Shown: positions 1 through 9,014 of the stretch, piece by piece
Position numbering within the stretch: position 1 is the stretch's first letter
Layout: the number at the start of each line of letters is the position of its first letter
Assembly: GCA_900552465.1 (NCBI GenBank)
Contig: URZO01000003.1
Location: 54,275-118,274 of the forward strand
DNA length: 64,000 bases
Source of the DNA: an uncultured Parabacteroides sp.
GTDB taxonomy: Bacteria > Bacteroidota > Bacteroidia > Bacteroidales > Tannerellaceae
Direction: 5' to 3'
The notes under the pieces: generated by a model
The model's input: only the letters and a program-made list of their open reading frames with translations
Database searches by the model: none
Told to the model about the DNA's origin: nothing
Position numbers and translations under genes: made by a program

Positions 1-1
1 A

Positions 2-997
2 TACCGCAAAGCGCTCGAACAGAACGAAAGCCGGAACGTCGAGACCTTCATGCGCCAGATAAGCGAACTCCGTGCCATCCACGACACGAACCAACTGGAA
101 CTGGAGGTGAAAGAACTCCGCGTCAAAGAACTCGAACTGGAAGCCAAACAGCAGCAGTTGAAATGGTCGATCGCCCTGACGTCCCTCTTCCTCATCATGC
201 TGATATTGGGAACGCTTGTCTACATTCATACCCGCCGGCTGAATAACGAACTGAAAAAAGATAAACAGGCTTTGCTTAAATCAGAAAAAGAGCTGCGTAT
301 TGCCCGCGACCATGCCGAGGAGTCGGACCGCCTGAAAAGCCTGTTCCTCTCCAATATGAGCCATGAGATACGTACCCCGCTGAATGCGATCGTCGGGTTT
401 GCCCAACTGCTGAATATGGAGATGCAGGAGGAGGATGAACGGAAAGAGTTCACCAAAGTGATCATGGACAATTCCGCCCTTTTACTCAATCTGGTGAACG
501 ATATCCTGGACATCTCGCGCCTGGAATCGGAGCGCTACCGTTTCTCTTTCGCCGAAGAGAACCTTGCGGAGTGTTGCCGGGGGGCACTGACGAGTGTGGA
601 ACATCGCGTGAAACCGGGTGTGGAATTGCGATTCTCACCGGAAAGCGAAGACTTCATACTGAACACAGATAAACTGCGCCTGCAGCAAGTACTGATCAAC
701 CTGGTCGGCAACGCGGCCAAGTTTACGAAGGAAGGCTATATTGAACTGGCTTACACGGTAGACAGAGGAAAAGGACTGGTCCGCTTCACCGTCACAGATA
801 CGGGATGCGGCATACCAGCGGACAAGCAAGACACCATATTCGAACGTTTCGAAAAACTGAACGAATATGTGCAAGGCACAGGATTGGGACTTTCCATCTG
901 CCGCATCATAGCCGCCAGATTCAATGGGGAAGTGATGCTGGACAAAGCGTACACCGACGGAGCACGCTTTGTCTTTACACACTCATTAAATATTTAA
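2..997 (+). CDS. Sensor histidine kinase, C-terminal part (5' end outside window)
   Basis: The reading frame is open from base 2, so the gene begins upstream of the window; 331 codons are visible. In order they show the end of a helical TPR-like region, a coiled coil, one membrane segment at about residues 54-76, a second coiled coil, a HisKA domain with phospho-accepting His121 of the visible part (SNMSHEIRTPLNA), and a HATPase domain with N box (NLVGNAAKF), G1 box (DTGCGIP) and G2 box (GTGLGL). No receiver domain follows. The visible part closely matches the C-terminal half of the kinase at 2974-5022, which suggests gene duplication. No response regulator gene is adjacent, so its partner is unknown. 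The sensory part is presumably periplasmic, by analogy with the paralogue. Confidence 0.93.
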   Translation, partial: YRKALEQNESRNVETFMRQISELRAIHDTNQLELEVKELRVKELELEAKQQQLKWSIALTSLFLIMLILGTLVYIHTRRLNNELKKDKQALLKSEKELRIARDHAEESDRLKSLFLSNMSHEIRTPLNAIVGFAQLLNMEMQEEDERKEFTKVIMDNSALLLNLVNDILDISRLESERYRFSFAEENLAECCRGALTSVEHRVKPGVELRFSPESEDFILNTDKLRLQQVLINLVGNAAKFTKEGYIELAYTVDRGKGLVRFTVTDTGCGIPADKQDTIFERFEKLNEYVQGTGLGLSICRIIAARFNGEVMLDKAYTDGARFVFTHSLNI

Positions 998-1000
998 CTC

Positions 1001-2740
1001 CTATTCGACGATATGCGGAGAATAAGGACCGGGAACCAGGTCTTCAAACTGTTCCCATGGGATCGGATCAAACTCCATCTCCACCATGATACGGACAGGC
1101 TCGTTAGCATTAATCTTGTCACGTGAGGAAAGGATCTTACGGAGGATCTCTTCGTTTGCCGCATTCTTCCGAATCGACATGTTGTAGGCATCTACTTCCA
1201 TTTCAATATAGACTGTCATGCCGCGAACGGTCGTCTTGACAAAGATACGCTTCTTTCCCGAGTCGGCAGCCTTGGTCCTGCGGATTGTCGTTTTAACGAA
1301 GATACGGGAAGAAGCAGTGGCAACAGGCTGGTCGACTATCAAGCTGTTCATCGTACGACTGTTGGCAACGATCAGTTCTTCTTTCAACCCGACGATACTG
1401 CCATAGCTATCGAGGTCTTTCTGGTCGGAAACGTCCCAACTCAATGTAGACTTGGAAGCGATCCAGAGATCATTCCAGAAATCAGGATCATCGGAAGGAA
1501 GATCCATCACATCAGACAACTGCTGTATGGCATCCACATCTTCGGTCTCTTCAGTCTCACCATCGCTGTCCGGAATTTCCGGTATGTCGTATGTGATAGC
1601 ATCCGCCGGATAGGAGGATACATGAAACATTAGGTCGTTGCAATCACCGTCTCCCTTCAGGAGATTGATGCGTTCGTTCGGCAAGTCTTCAAAGCCGACT
1701 ACGACGAAATTGTCTTTCTTAAACAAGACCGTATGGCTCTTGTTTCCGGATTCCGGATTCCATTCAGGATAAGAGTAAAAACGGAACTTGCCGTCACCGA
1801 TCGTACGGTTCAACAGATTATATCCGTCAGAACGGAGCACCCAACCGATCGAAGTACCAGCCGGGAAAGTATCTTCCAGACGGCCTGTCTCCGGATTATA
1901 ATATTTCAACCGGACTGCCTCACCTGCTTTCAGCCCCGAACTCAGGAGCCGGACAATATTTGCTCTCGGAAATGCAACGATTTCTTTGATTGAGGCAGGA
2001 TCTACATTCTTAATATCCCCCTTGTAAGAGAAATATCCGAGTACATTATCAAACAAACTGCTGGTATGGAGCAGGCTTACCCAGATCTGTGCATCTTCCT
2101 TTACATACAGGTCAGTTCGTTTACGATATACCTGATCCGCACTGCGCCATTCAGGAAACGCACGATTGATAGCCTGCAGGAGAGAACTGCTGACATTTTC
2201 CTTTTTCGTAACATAGTCTGGCCGTCCCAATGAATTCCAGCCACCGAGCGTCTGATAGGGATAATTATCAGACCTTCCGAACAGCGCCTTAGTCTGAACT
2301 TCCTCTTTATCCAGACTGGCCTCCTCAAATGTCACTGACCCGTTTGCAATCCGGCCATATTGCAAAGAAGGGACTCCTACGTAAGAAGAATAGACATACA
2401 ATTCTCCGAGCTGTTCCGGAAGCAAACGAGACAATTTATATTCTCCCCTGCCATTCGTGAAACCAGTAAAGACTGGCGACAGATTTGTTTTCTTCACTAC
2501 TAATCCGTCCCGGATTTCAAGCGGATTTTCAGCATAGACCTCAAATGACACTCGATAACCGTCGGGCACGTCATATTTGAGATTAAACATTACCGGCTGC
2601 GCACCGATTTCGGCGATAGCATTTTGCCGGGCATAGGAATCATCTGTTCCTATCTTGTTCAGATCCGTATCCGAACAGGAAATAAGTAATAGAAGAACGA
2701 GACTCCATAAAGAATTCTGAAGGATGCATTGTGTGTTCAT
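1001..2740 (-). CDS. LruC-domain lipoprotein
   Basis: This 579-residue protein starts with a lipoprotein signal peptide (hydrophobic stretch, then LLIS-Cys22), so it is probably anchored in an outer membrane leaflet. At about residues 300-380 it carries the aromatic and acidic block typical of LruC/DUF4114-like proteins (YPEWNP, GFEDLP, GDGDCNDLMF), which resembles a calcium-binding beta-sandwich. The C-terminal third fits the DUF4842 region that often follows. The molecular role of the family is not established; surface adhesion or sensing is a guess. The gene lies between two similar histidine kinases on the opposite strand and its stop is only 3 bases from the stop of the first kinase. No terminator hairpin separates these convergent ends. 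Confidence 0.85.
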   Translation of the reverse strand: MNTQCILQNSLWSLVLLLLISCSDTDLNKIGTDDSYARQNAIAEIGAQPVMFNLKYDVPDGYRVSFEVYAENPLEIRDGLVVKKTNLSPVFTGFTNGRGEYKLSRLLPEQLGELYVYSSYVGVPSLQYGRIANGSVTFEEASLDKEEVQTKALFGRSDNYPYQTLGGWNSLGRPDYVTKKENVSSSLLQAINRAFPEWRSADQVYRKRTDLYVKEDAQIWVSLLHTSSLFDNVLGYFSYKGDIKNVDPASIKEIVAFPRANIVRLLSSGLKAGEAVRLKYYNPETGRLEDTFPAGTSIGWVLRSDGYNLLNRTIGDGKFRFYSYPEWNPESGNKSHTVLFKKDNFVVVGFEDLPNERINLLKGDGDCNDLMFHVSSYPADAITYDIPEIPDSDGETEETEDVDAIQQLSDVMDLPSDDPDFWNDLWIASKSTLSWDVSDQKDLDSYGSIVGLKEELIVANSRTMNSLIVDQPVATASSRIFVKTTIRRTKAADSGKKRIFVKTTVRGMTVYIEMEVDAYNMSIRKNAANEEILRKILSSRDKINANEPVRIMVEMEFDPIPWEQFEDLVPGPYSPHIVE

Positions 2741-2927
2741 AGGCTATTATGATATTCCTTTTTATCATACAAAGAAAGTAATAATAATCAACAAATAAGC
2801 ATATAAAACATGATATTTATTCCGACACATATGCATTTATTTGGTAATAATCATTACGAGGCTTGATTATCAAAAAAAATAGAACAACCATTAAAAAAAT
2901 ATGATATGATTTATCAAACATTATACA

Positions 2928-2935
2928 TATCTTTG
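2928..2935 (+). promoter_or_regulatory. -7 promoter box for the 2974 kinase
   Basis: TATCTTTG matches the Bacteroidales -7 consensus TAnnTTTG. It lies 38 bases before the ATG at 2974 in a very AT-rich divergent gap. No clear -33 TTG is seen at the usual spacing. Confidence 0.6.
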
Positions 2936-2973
2936 TAAGCATATCATGAATTAAAAACACTATATATTATACA

Positions 2974-5022
2974 ATGAGTAAAAATAATAGCCTTCTTCTA
3001 TTGATATTCTGCCTTTGCAGTATTATCACATCATATGGTTCCGAATTGGGACAGCAAAAAGACAGCATAAAAGAACTTCTGATGATTACATCAGATACCG
3101 ACAAGCGTCTGGAGCTACTGGAAAAAATGTCTTATCTTTCAATGGATGATTCTACGGGATATTTCTGGTTGAACCAACTCCGGAAAGAGGCAAGCGAAGC
3201 GCAGAAAACCGATAAGGAAGGGTGGGCGATCCGTACGTTGGTCCGCTTTTACTACAATATGGGAGATGTGGAAAACGTATCGTTCTATGTATCCCAGGTC
3301 GATTCTCTTGCTAAAGTGACCGGAGAATACAAAGACTACTATTTTGACGCCCACACCTTCCTCTGCCAACTCCTATTATGGGACAACCAGTTCGAAAAAG
3401 CGGCTGACGCAGCCATCCGCCTGTACAACCTGGCTAAAGATGAGAAGAACGAAACCGGTATCATCTGTAGCTGCGAAACCCAAGGACTGATCAACCAACG
3501 GATCGGCCGGGATAGTGTCGCCGTCGACTTTTTCCTTGAAGGGCTGGATCTGCTGCTAAAGAAAGGAACGGAACATCGCTACGTCGTCCAATACCTCAAC
3601 AATTTGATCGAATCCGAACTAAAACTGAACCGGTTCGATAGTGCACATAAGCATCTCGATCTGTTGCAAACATTGATAGCCAATATCAAAAACGGGAGCT
3701 ACGGACCCGATCCTTCTTTCCCCTATGACCGCTGTACATTGCTATCAGAGGCTTTTTACCTTAACCTCTACGTCCGGCAAAAGAACGCTCCGGAAGCCAA
3801 AAAGCACATGGATGCGGCGATCCCCCATCTCGACAATCTGGATGATACGTATGTACGCATTTTCTATCTGTTCAGCGTCGCAAGCTATTACAAACTGACA
3901 GGCCAATATACGCAGGCTTTGAATACGATCAACACTGTGGCAGAACTTGACAACAGTCCGGACGTAAAGAAACTGAGAGCCGAAATACTGATGGATATGG
4001 GAAACACACGCGAAGCGGCCCTGCAATACAAAGAAGCATTAGTGCAAAACGAAGAGATAAACAGCGCTTCCTTCGTCCGCCAGTTGAGCCAGTTGCATGC
4101 ACTCCACGACATGAACAACCTCGAACTCCAGGTAAAAGAACTCCGCGTGACAGAGTTGGAGCTGGGAGCAAAACGGCAGCAATTGAAATGGACTGTTGCC
4201 TTAGCCAGCCTATTCCTGGTGATACTTATATTGGGAACTATTATTTATATGCACACCCATAAACTGAAAAACGAGCTGCAGAAAGACAAACAGGCCTTGC
4301 TGGAATCGGAAAAAGCACTGAGGATCGCCCGTGACCATGCCGAGGAATCAGACCGCCTCAAAAGCCTGTTCCTCTCCAATATGAGCCACGAGATACGCAC
4401 GCCGCTGAATGCCATCGTCGGGTTTGCCCAGATATTGGATGTGGAAACAGAGATCGGCGACGAGCGGAAAGAATATACGCATATCATTATGGATAACTCC
4501 GCCCTCCTGCTTAACCTGGTCAACGACATACTGGACATTTCCCGCCTGGAATCGGAAAGATACCGCTTCACTTTTGCCGAAGAGAATCTGATGGAATGTT
4601 GCCGCAGCGCATTGATGAGTGTGGAACACCGTGTGAAACCCGGAGTCGAATTAAAACTGACACCCGAAGATGAGAACTTCATCCTGAAAACAGACAAACT
4701 ACGCCTCCAGCAAGTACTGATCAACCTGGTTGGCAACGCAACCAAATTCACGGAGCGTGGTTTCATCGAACTGGCTTACACGGTCGACGAGGCAAAAGGA
4801 GTCATACGTTTCACCGTCACCGACACCGGTTGCGGAATACCGGCCGACAAGCAAGACGCCATATTCGAACGTTTCGAGAAGCTGAACGAATGTGTCCAGG
4901 GAACCGGCTTAGGACTTTCAATCTGTCGTATCATTGCCGAACGCTTTGAAGGAGAGGTTACGCTCGACAAAGATTATACCGGTGGGGCACGCTTTATTTT
5001 CACGCATTCTCTCCACCTCTAA
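2974..5022 (+). CDS. TPR sensor histidine kinase
   Basis: The 682-residue protein has a signal peptide or N-terminal anchor (residues 1-22), a long helical TPR-like periplasmic region (about 30-385), a coiled coil, a membrane segment (about 407-430), a HisKA domain with His472 in SNMSHEIRTPLNA, and a HATPase domain with N, G1 and G2 boxes intact. It is predicted to autophosphorylate in the cytoplasm in response to a signal read by the TPR part. It lacks receiver and HTH domains, so it is not a one-protein hybrid system, and no regulator is next to it. It is the full-length relative of the kinase fragment at the window start. The start codon is chosen because it gives the signal peptide and sits 38 bases after a -7 box. 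Confidence 0.93.
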   Translation: MSKNNSLLLLIFCLCSIITSYGSELGQQKDSIKELLMITSDTDKRLELLEKMSYLSMDDSTGYFWLNQLRKEASEAQKTDKEGWAIRTLVRFYYNMGDVENVSFYVSQVDSLAKVTGEYKDYYFDAHTFLCQLLLWDNQFEKAADAAIRLYNLAKDEKNETGIICSCETQGLINQRIGRDSVAVDFFLEGLDLLLKKGTEHRYVVQYLNNLIESELKLNRFDSAHKHLDLLQTLIANIKNGSYGPDPSFPYDRCTLLSEAFYLNLYVRQKNAPEAKKHMDAAIPHLDNLDDTYVRIFYLFSVASYYKLTGQYTQALNTINTVAELDNSPDVKKLRAEILMDMGNTREAALQYKEALVQNEEINSASFVRQLSQLHALHDMNNLELQVKELRVTELELGAKRQQLKWTVALASLFLVILILGTIIYMHTHKLKNELQKDKQALLESEKALRIARDHAEESDRLKSLFLSNMSHEIRTPLNAIVGFAQILDVETEIGDERKEYTHIIMDNSALLLNLVNDILDISRLESERYRFTFAEENLMECCRSALMSVEHRVKPGVELKLTPEDENFILKTDKLRLQQVLINLVGNATKFTERGFIELAYTVDEAKGVIRFTVTDTGCGIPADKQDAIFERFEKLNECVQGTGLGLSICRIIAERFEGEVTLDKDYTGGARFIFTHSLHL

Positions 5023-5031
5023 AATATTTGT

Positions 5032-5039
5032 TACATTTG
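5032..5039 (+). promoter_or_regulatory. -7 promoter box for the DUF3843 gene
   Basis: TACATTTG lies 10 bases after the stop codon of the upstream kinase and 39 bases before the ATG at 5079, so the downstream gene probably has its own promoter rather than relying on read-through. Confidence 0.6.
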
Positions 5040-5078
5040 TGCCTCAATTAATAATAGAGCACAAATAAGTCTTATTAT

Positions 5079-6326
5079 ATGAAGAACATTAAAATTTATC
5101 CGAAAGACTGGATGCTACTGCATCCCTATAAACAATCCGACTCGACAGACCTTTATTATACCCAGATAGCAAACCGCATTTACGACATGTTGGAAAAGAC
5201 ACACCTGGCTTACTCTTTTGAACAGGAAGAAGTCAAGCAGGTTTGTATACGTATGGCCGCCTATTTCGAAGATGTCATTTCCGGCCTGAACATCTGGCGT
5301 TCGTTTATCCGGGAGCATAAAGCGTTATACGGCAAATACCTGCCGTTCTATACACCCGACGACCATTACTACGATGACGAAGTCAATTACGAAGATGTAC
5401 GATTCTTGCTTTGGCATTACACGCAACAATATCACGGAGCCAGCAAAGGAACATTCGTCAGCCCGGACAATGCGGCAAACGGAGATACGGCAAGTCTGAT
5501 CTACCAACTCTTTTGCGACGAATGGGCGACAGCACCCGAGAACGAAAGAATGCAGCAGCTTTTTGCATCGGAAACCCGATATGAAGAAGAATCGCAATAT
5601 AATGAACTGTTGTACTGGTTCCATTATAAATGTTATCTGTTTACCGATGCACAGGAAGTGTTAACCGGAACAATCAAAGAATATTGGCAACAAACCGAAG
5701 AACGGAACGATCAGGCTATCATGGTCATCCACGATTCGCTGGCCCGCGTCTCAAAAAGTCCTTTCCTTGCCTACACGTCTCCGAAATGGCTTTCCCTGAT
5801 CCTTCCGGCCGAACACCCGGATCATGAGCTGTTTGCTGGAGAAGCCGAGAAAACCCAGTCGTTCAAAGAGCCGGTATCGGAAGAAGCCGAACGAACATTA
5901 GCCGAGCATTTCGAAAAGTTCACTGCAGCGGCAGCTGGCAAACCGCTTCTTTATTTCAAAACCAAACAAGAGTTCCTGGATTTTCTCACAAATATCGGCA
6001 TAGACACGCAAGGTGTAGCCGGCGACACCGTTCCGCAGAAATTTGCCGTTTACGCCACACCGACGGAAGGGCTGCAAATCCTGGCAAATGGCGTCGAATA
6101 TATCAAAGACGAAAACAACCCCTTCTACGATCAGAAGAAAGCGGAAAGTCAAGCCATCTCTTTCTTCATGGTGAAGCAATGCAGCCCATACCTGTTACGG
6201 ATACTGGAAGAAAAAGGCATGCTGTCAGACGCCCAGGCCAAAAGCCTGCTCAGCGAAGAACGCAGCAAAGCGATCATTCACGAGAACTGGGACTTCCTGA
6301 TGCGCTATTTCCTCCGGGAATATTGA
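5079..6326 (+). CDS. DUF3843 family protein
   Basis: The 415-residue protein has no signal peptide or membrane segment and appears cytoplasmic. It is acidic and rich in aromatic residues, with an N-terminus (KIYPKDWMLLHPY) that I recognise from the Bacteroidales-restricted DUF3843 family. I see no catalytic motif, metal site or nucleotide-binding motif. The family function is unknown. The gene is transcribed alone from a promoter between it and the kinase, and it converges with the oxidoreductase gene only 4 bases away. The family assignment comes from memory of sequence style, not from a search. Confidence 0.75.
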   Translation: MKNIKIYPKDWMLLHPYKQSDSTDLYYTQIANRIYDMLEKTHLAYSFEQEEVKQVCIRMAAYFEDVISGLNIWRSFIREHKALYGKYLPFYTPDDHYYDDEVNYEDVRFLLWHYTQQYHGASKGTFVSPDNAANGDTASLIYQLFCDEWATAPENERMQQLFASETRYEEESQYNELLYWFHYKCYLFTDAQEVLTGTIKEYWQQTEERNDQAIMVIHDSLARVSKSPFLAYTSPKWLSLILPAEHPDHELFAGEAEKTQSFKEPVSEEAERTLAEHFEKFTAAAAGKPLLYFKTKQEFLDFLTNIGIDTQGVAGDTVPQKFAVYATPTEGLQILANGVEYIKDENNPFYDQKKAESQAISFFMVKQCSPYLLRILEEKGMLSDAQAKSLLSEERSKAIIHENWDFLMRYFLREY

Positions 6327-6330
6327 TCTG

Positions 6331-7362
6331 TCATTCCTGATCCGCCGGATAGACAATCCCTAACTGCCGGCGGACTTCATCTATTATTTCCAGGGTGATG
6401 AGTGAATTTTCATGGCTGTTAATTGCGGATTCGCGCTTGCCAGACTGTATTAAATCGATAAACTCGGCAACCTCATAATAATACTCGTCCCGGTCTGTCA
6501 CGGCACTGATATCCTGCGGTTCGGCAACCGGACCTTTACCGGAAGCCGCTGCCAAACGGGGCGTATAGGTGACTTTACTGATGATATTGATCCGGTCGAG
6601 CGTCATATTGCCGTCTTCACCTTGTATCTCCGTAGGAAGAGACGAGTTGGCTATCTTGGAATAGAGAACCGTCGCATTCATTCCGTCATATTCGAAGTTG
6701 ACCGCCCCCTGCCCGTCCGCTCCTGATGACAGGACGATTCCGGAAGCATCTATCTTGCCCGGACGGCCGAACAAAACGACCATCGGGTAAACCGTATAGA
6801 TGCCGATATCCATCATCGCCCCGTTCGACAATTCCGGCTTGAAAGCGTTCAAGACAATCCCTTCTTTAAACTTGTCATAGCGGGAAGAATATTGGCAATA
6901 GGAAGAGAAATAGCGGCGCACAGTCCCCAACCGTCCTAAATTCTCCCGTACAGACAGGAAATTAGGGGTAAGCGTAGGCTTCATGGCCTCCATTAACGTA
7001 ACATTATATGTACGGGATGCAGCAATCATCTCCCCCACCTCCCGGGCATTCGAAGCGAAAGGCTTCTCGCAAAGCACATGCTTGCCGTGTTTCATGCACA
7101 AGATGCTTTGCTCGGCATGGAGGAAATTTGGCGAGGCGATATACACCGCATCGACCAGCGGGCTTCTTGCCATCTCTTCCAGCGAAGTGAACGTATACGG
7201 TATCTGGTGCTTAGCGGCAAAAGTATCCGCCGTCTCCTGCTTGCGGGAGCAGACAGCCACCAACTCGAAACGTTCGTCCTGCCGGGCCCCGGCAATCACC
7301 CAGTCGGTTATAAAATTCGTACCGACCACTCCAAAGCGTACTTTTCCAGTCTGTTTTTCCAT
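6331..7362 (-). CDS. Gfo/Idh/MocA family oxidoreductase
   Basis: The protein has 343 residues with an N-terminal Rossmann fold (FGVVGTNFITDW, residues about 10-21) that binds NAD(P), the family signature CEKPFA at about 98-103 with its catalytic Lys, and a C-terminal substrate domain. It has no signal peptide, so unlike the gene at 31140 it should be cytoplasmic. Family members oxidise or reduce sugars, inositols or related polyols; the substrate cannot be told from the sequence. The next gene on the same strand, ComB-like phosphatase, lies upstream in transcription order (7428-8141), 65 bases away, so co-transcription is possible. Confidence 0.9.
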   Translation of the reverse strand: MEKQTGKVRFGVVGTNFITDWVIAGARQDERFELVAVCSRKQETADTFAAKHQIPYTFTSLEEMARSPLVDAVYIASPNFLHAEQSILCMKHGKHVLCEKPFASNAREVGEMIAASRTYNVTLMEAMKPTLTPNFLSVRENLGRLGTVRRYFSSYCQYSSRYDKFKEGIVLNAFKPELSNGAMMDIGIYTVYPMVVLFGRPGKIDASGIVLSSGADGQGAVNFEYDGMNATVLYSKIANSSLPTEIQGEDGNMTLDRINIISKVTYTPRLAAASGKGPVAEPQDISAVTDRDEYYYEVAEFIDLIQSGKRESAINSHENSLITLEIIDEVRRQLGIVYPADQE

Positions 7363-7427
7363 CTATTCTATACTTATTATTTAACAGTAACAATCCCCCA
7401 AAAAGGGACATTCGATTATCGGCATAT

Positions 7428-8141
7428 TTACATTAATATCAATGTATCTCCCTCGATCGCAAGTTCGGGTACCTTGTCTGTCAGATTCAACGTCAGGCAA
7501 TAGGGCACGGCATCTTCCAGATGATTTGCTTTCAGCCGCGCTATGTGCTCGGACGGCTCCAGATAGCCAGCCGGGTCTTTCTTATTATTCGTCCACATAT
7601 CACGGGCTATCGCAGCGGCATCGCTCCCCGTCTCATACAGGCCGGTATTGACCAGGACATCAGTCAAGGCTCCGCCGAAAAGCGTATCTTCCTTATTTAT
7701 TTTATCCTGCCATCCGGAACACAACACGACTACATCCCGTTTATACGCCAGGCAATAACCGGCTACAGCATGCAAATTGATAAACGCCCCGGTCACTACC
7801 CGGTAAGCCGAACGGGCAATCGTGATCGCCCGCGTCCCATTGGTGGTTGTAAAGACAATATCTTTTCCGGAAACCTTTTCCGGCGTATAGTCGAACGGGG
7901 AATTGCCGAAGTCGGCAAACTCGCACCGTTTCACATTCCGTTCGGCCCCGACCAGCCAGCCTTTTGCCTTATACGCCTGCGCCTCCTCGACCGTCGCAAC
8001 CGGACGGATACTGCGCACGCCATTACCGAAAGCGGCAGCCATTGTCGTCGTTGCCCGGAATACATCCACCACGACTACGACCGCTTCCGGATTATGATAT
8101 ACCGGGTATAAAGCCGGTGAAAAACAAACATCTATTTTCAT
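7428..8141 (-). CDS. comB: 2-phosphosulfolactate phosphatase (ComB family)
   Basis: The 237-residue protein is the normal length for ComB. It shows the family motifs DVFRATTT near residues 27-34, GxERNVKRCEFADFGNSP around 80-97, and TTTNGTRAI around 112-120. ComB hydrolyses 2-phosphosulfolactate to sulfolactate, a step of coenzyme M synthesis in methanogens. In bacteria without coenzyme M, such as this one, the homologues are widespread and their substrate is uncertain; sulfolactate metabolism is possible but unproved. The start is the ATG that gives the conserved MKIDVCFSP beginning. Confidence 0.88.
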   Translation of the reverse strand: MKIDVCFSPALYPVYHNPEAVVVVVDVFRATTTMAAAFGNGVRSIRPVATVEEAQAYKAKGWLVGAERNVKRCEFADFGNSPFDYTPEKVSGKDIVFTTTNGTRAITIARSAYRVVTGAFINLHAVAGYCLAYKRDVVVLCSGWQDKINKEDTLFGGALTDVLVNTGLYETGSDAAAIARDMWTNNKKDPAGYLEPSEHIARLKANHLEDAVPYCLTLNLTDKVPELAIEGDTLILM

Positions 8142-8347
8142 ATCAAACGATTATTATCCGTACAAAAATACAGGATAAATCATTTCCAAGCACCATTCCA
8201 GGCAAGTTTCCCGCACAAATATCGCAATTAACATAAATACTCCGATAGAATGTTATTGTATCTGTAATCACATACTTGCCAGAAACATTTCCACTATCCG
8301 GTTGTTTTTTTATTACATTTTTGAATAAACGTTTTAAACTAAATTGT

Positions 8348-8941
8348 ATGAAAAGAATTGTATCAATGATGGTGGTCTGCACCCTTCTGTTGGGTGGCAT
8401 GACACACGTGCAGGCTCAGACAAGCAAGGCTGCAGAAAAGGCTGAAAAAAAGCTGGAAAGAAAAGAGAAAAAAGAGGAAAGGTTAGCTAAGGATGCCGTT
8501 ATGGGCGAAGAGGCATTCAACAATGCCATGCAGGCTATCACAAACCAGTCGTTCGTTCTCGAAGCCAACTCCGTACAACCGTTGAACGGGCGCGTTTACT
8601 ATGTAAACTCCAACACCAACTTCGTTTCACTGAACGACGGACAGGCAATGGTGCAGATTGCTTCCAACTCTCCCTATCCCGGTCCTAACGGATTAGGCGG
8701 CATCACCGTACAGGGATCTGCTTCCAACGTACAGGTCAAACAGGAAAACAACGGAAACGTATACCTGTCCATGAGTGTACAAGGTATCTTTATCTCTGCA
8801 ACCGTCAATCTCGTCTTGTACAGCGGGACCAACAATGCAATGGTAACCGTAGACCCGAACTTCTCAGGAAACGATCTGACAATGAACGGAACATTACTTC
8901 CCTATTCGGACTCTAACGTGTTCCAGGGAACTACCTACTAA
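8348..8941 (+). CDS. Secreted DUF4251 protein
   Basis: From the ATG at 8348 the product is 197 residues. It begins with a Sec signal peptide ending near VQAQ (residue 23), followed by a strongly charged helical stretch rich in Lys and Glu (about 25-50), then a beta-rich DUF4251 domain (FVLEANSV to the C-terminus). I chose this start over an upstream in-frame ATG at 8276 because only this one puts a clean signal peptide at the N-terminus. DUF4251 proteins are small exported Bacteroidales proteins of unknown function, probably periplasmic. A terminator-like hairpin follows at 8962-8992. Confidence 0.85.
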   Translation: MKRIVSMMVVCTLLLGGMTHVQAQTSKAAEKAEKKLERKEKKEERLAKDAVMGEEAFNNAMQAITNQSFVLEANSVQPLNGRVYYVNSNTNFVSLNDGQAMVQIASNSPYPGPNGLGGITVQGSASNVQVKQENNGNVYLSMSVQGIFISATVNLVLYSGTNNAMVTVDPNFSGNDLTMNGTLLPYSDSNVFQGTTY

Positions 8942-8961
8942 TTTCATAATATTAAACATGA

Positions 8962-8992
8962 AAAGGGCAGCTCGATTATCGGACTGCCCTTT
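8962..8992 (+). terminator. Rho-independent terminator after the DUF4251 gene
   Basis: A 9-bp stem (AAAGGGCAG with CTGCCCTTT) encloses a 13-base loop and is followed by a T-rich run. The next gene converges from the right, so the hairpin may serve both directions. Confidence 0.75.
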
Positions 8993-9014
8993 CTCTTTTT
9001 ATGTCGTGACTGGT

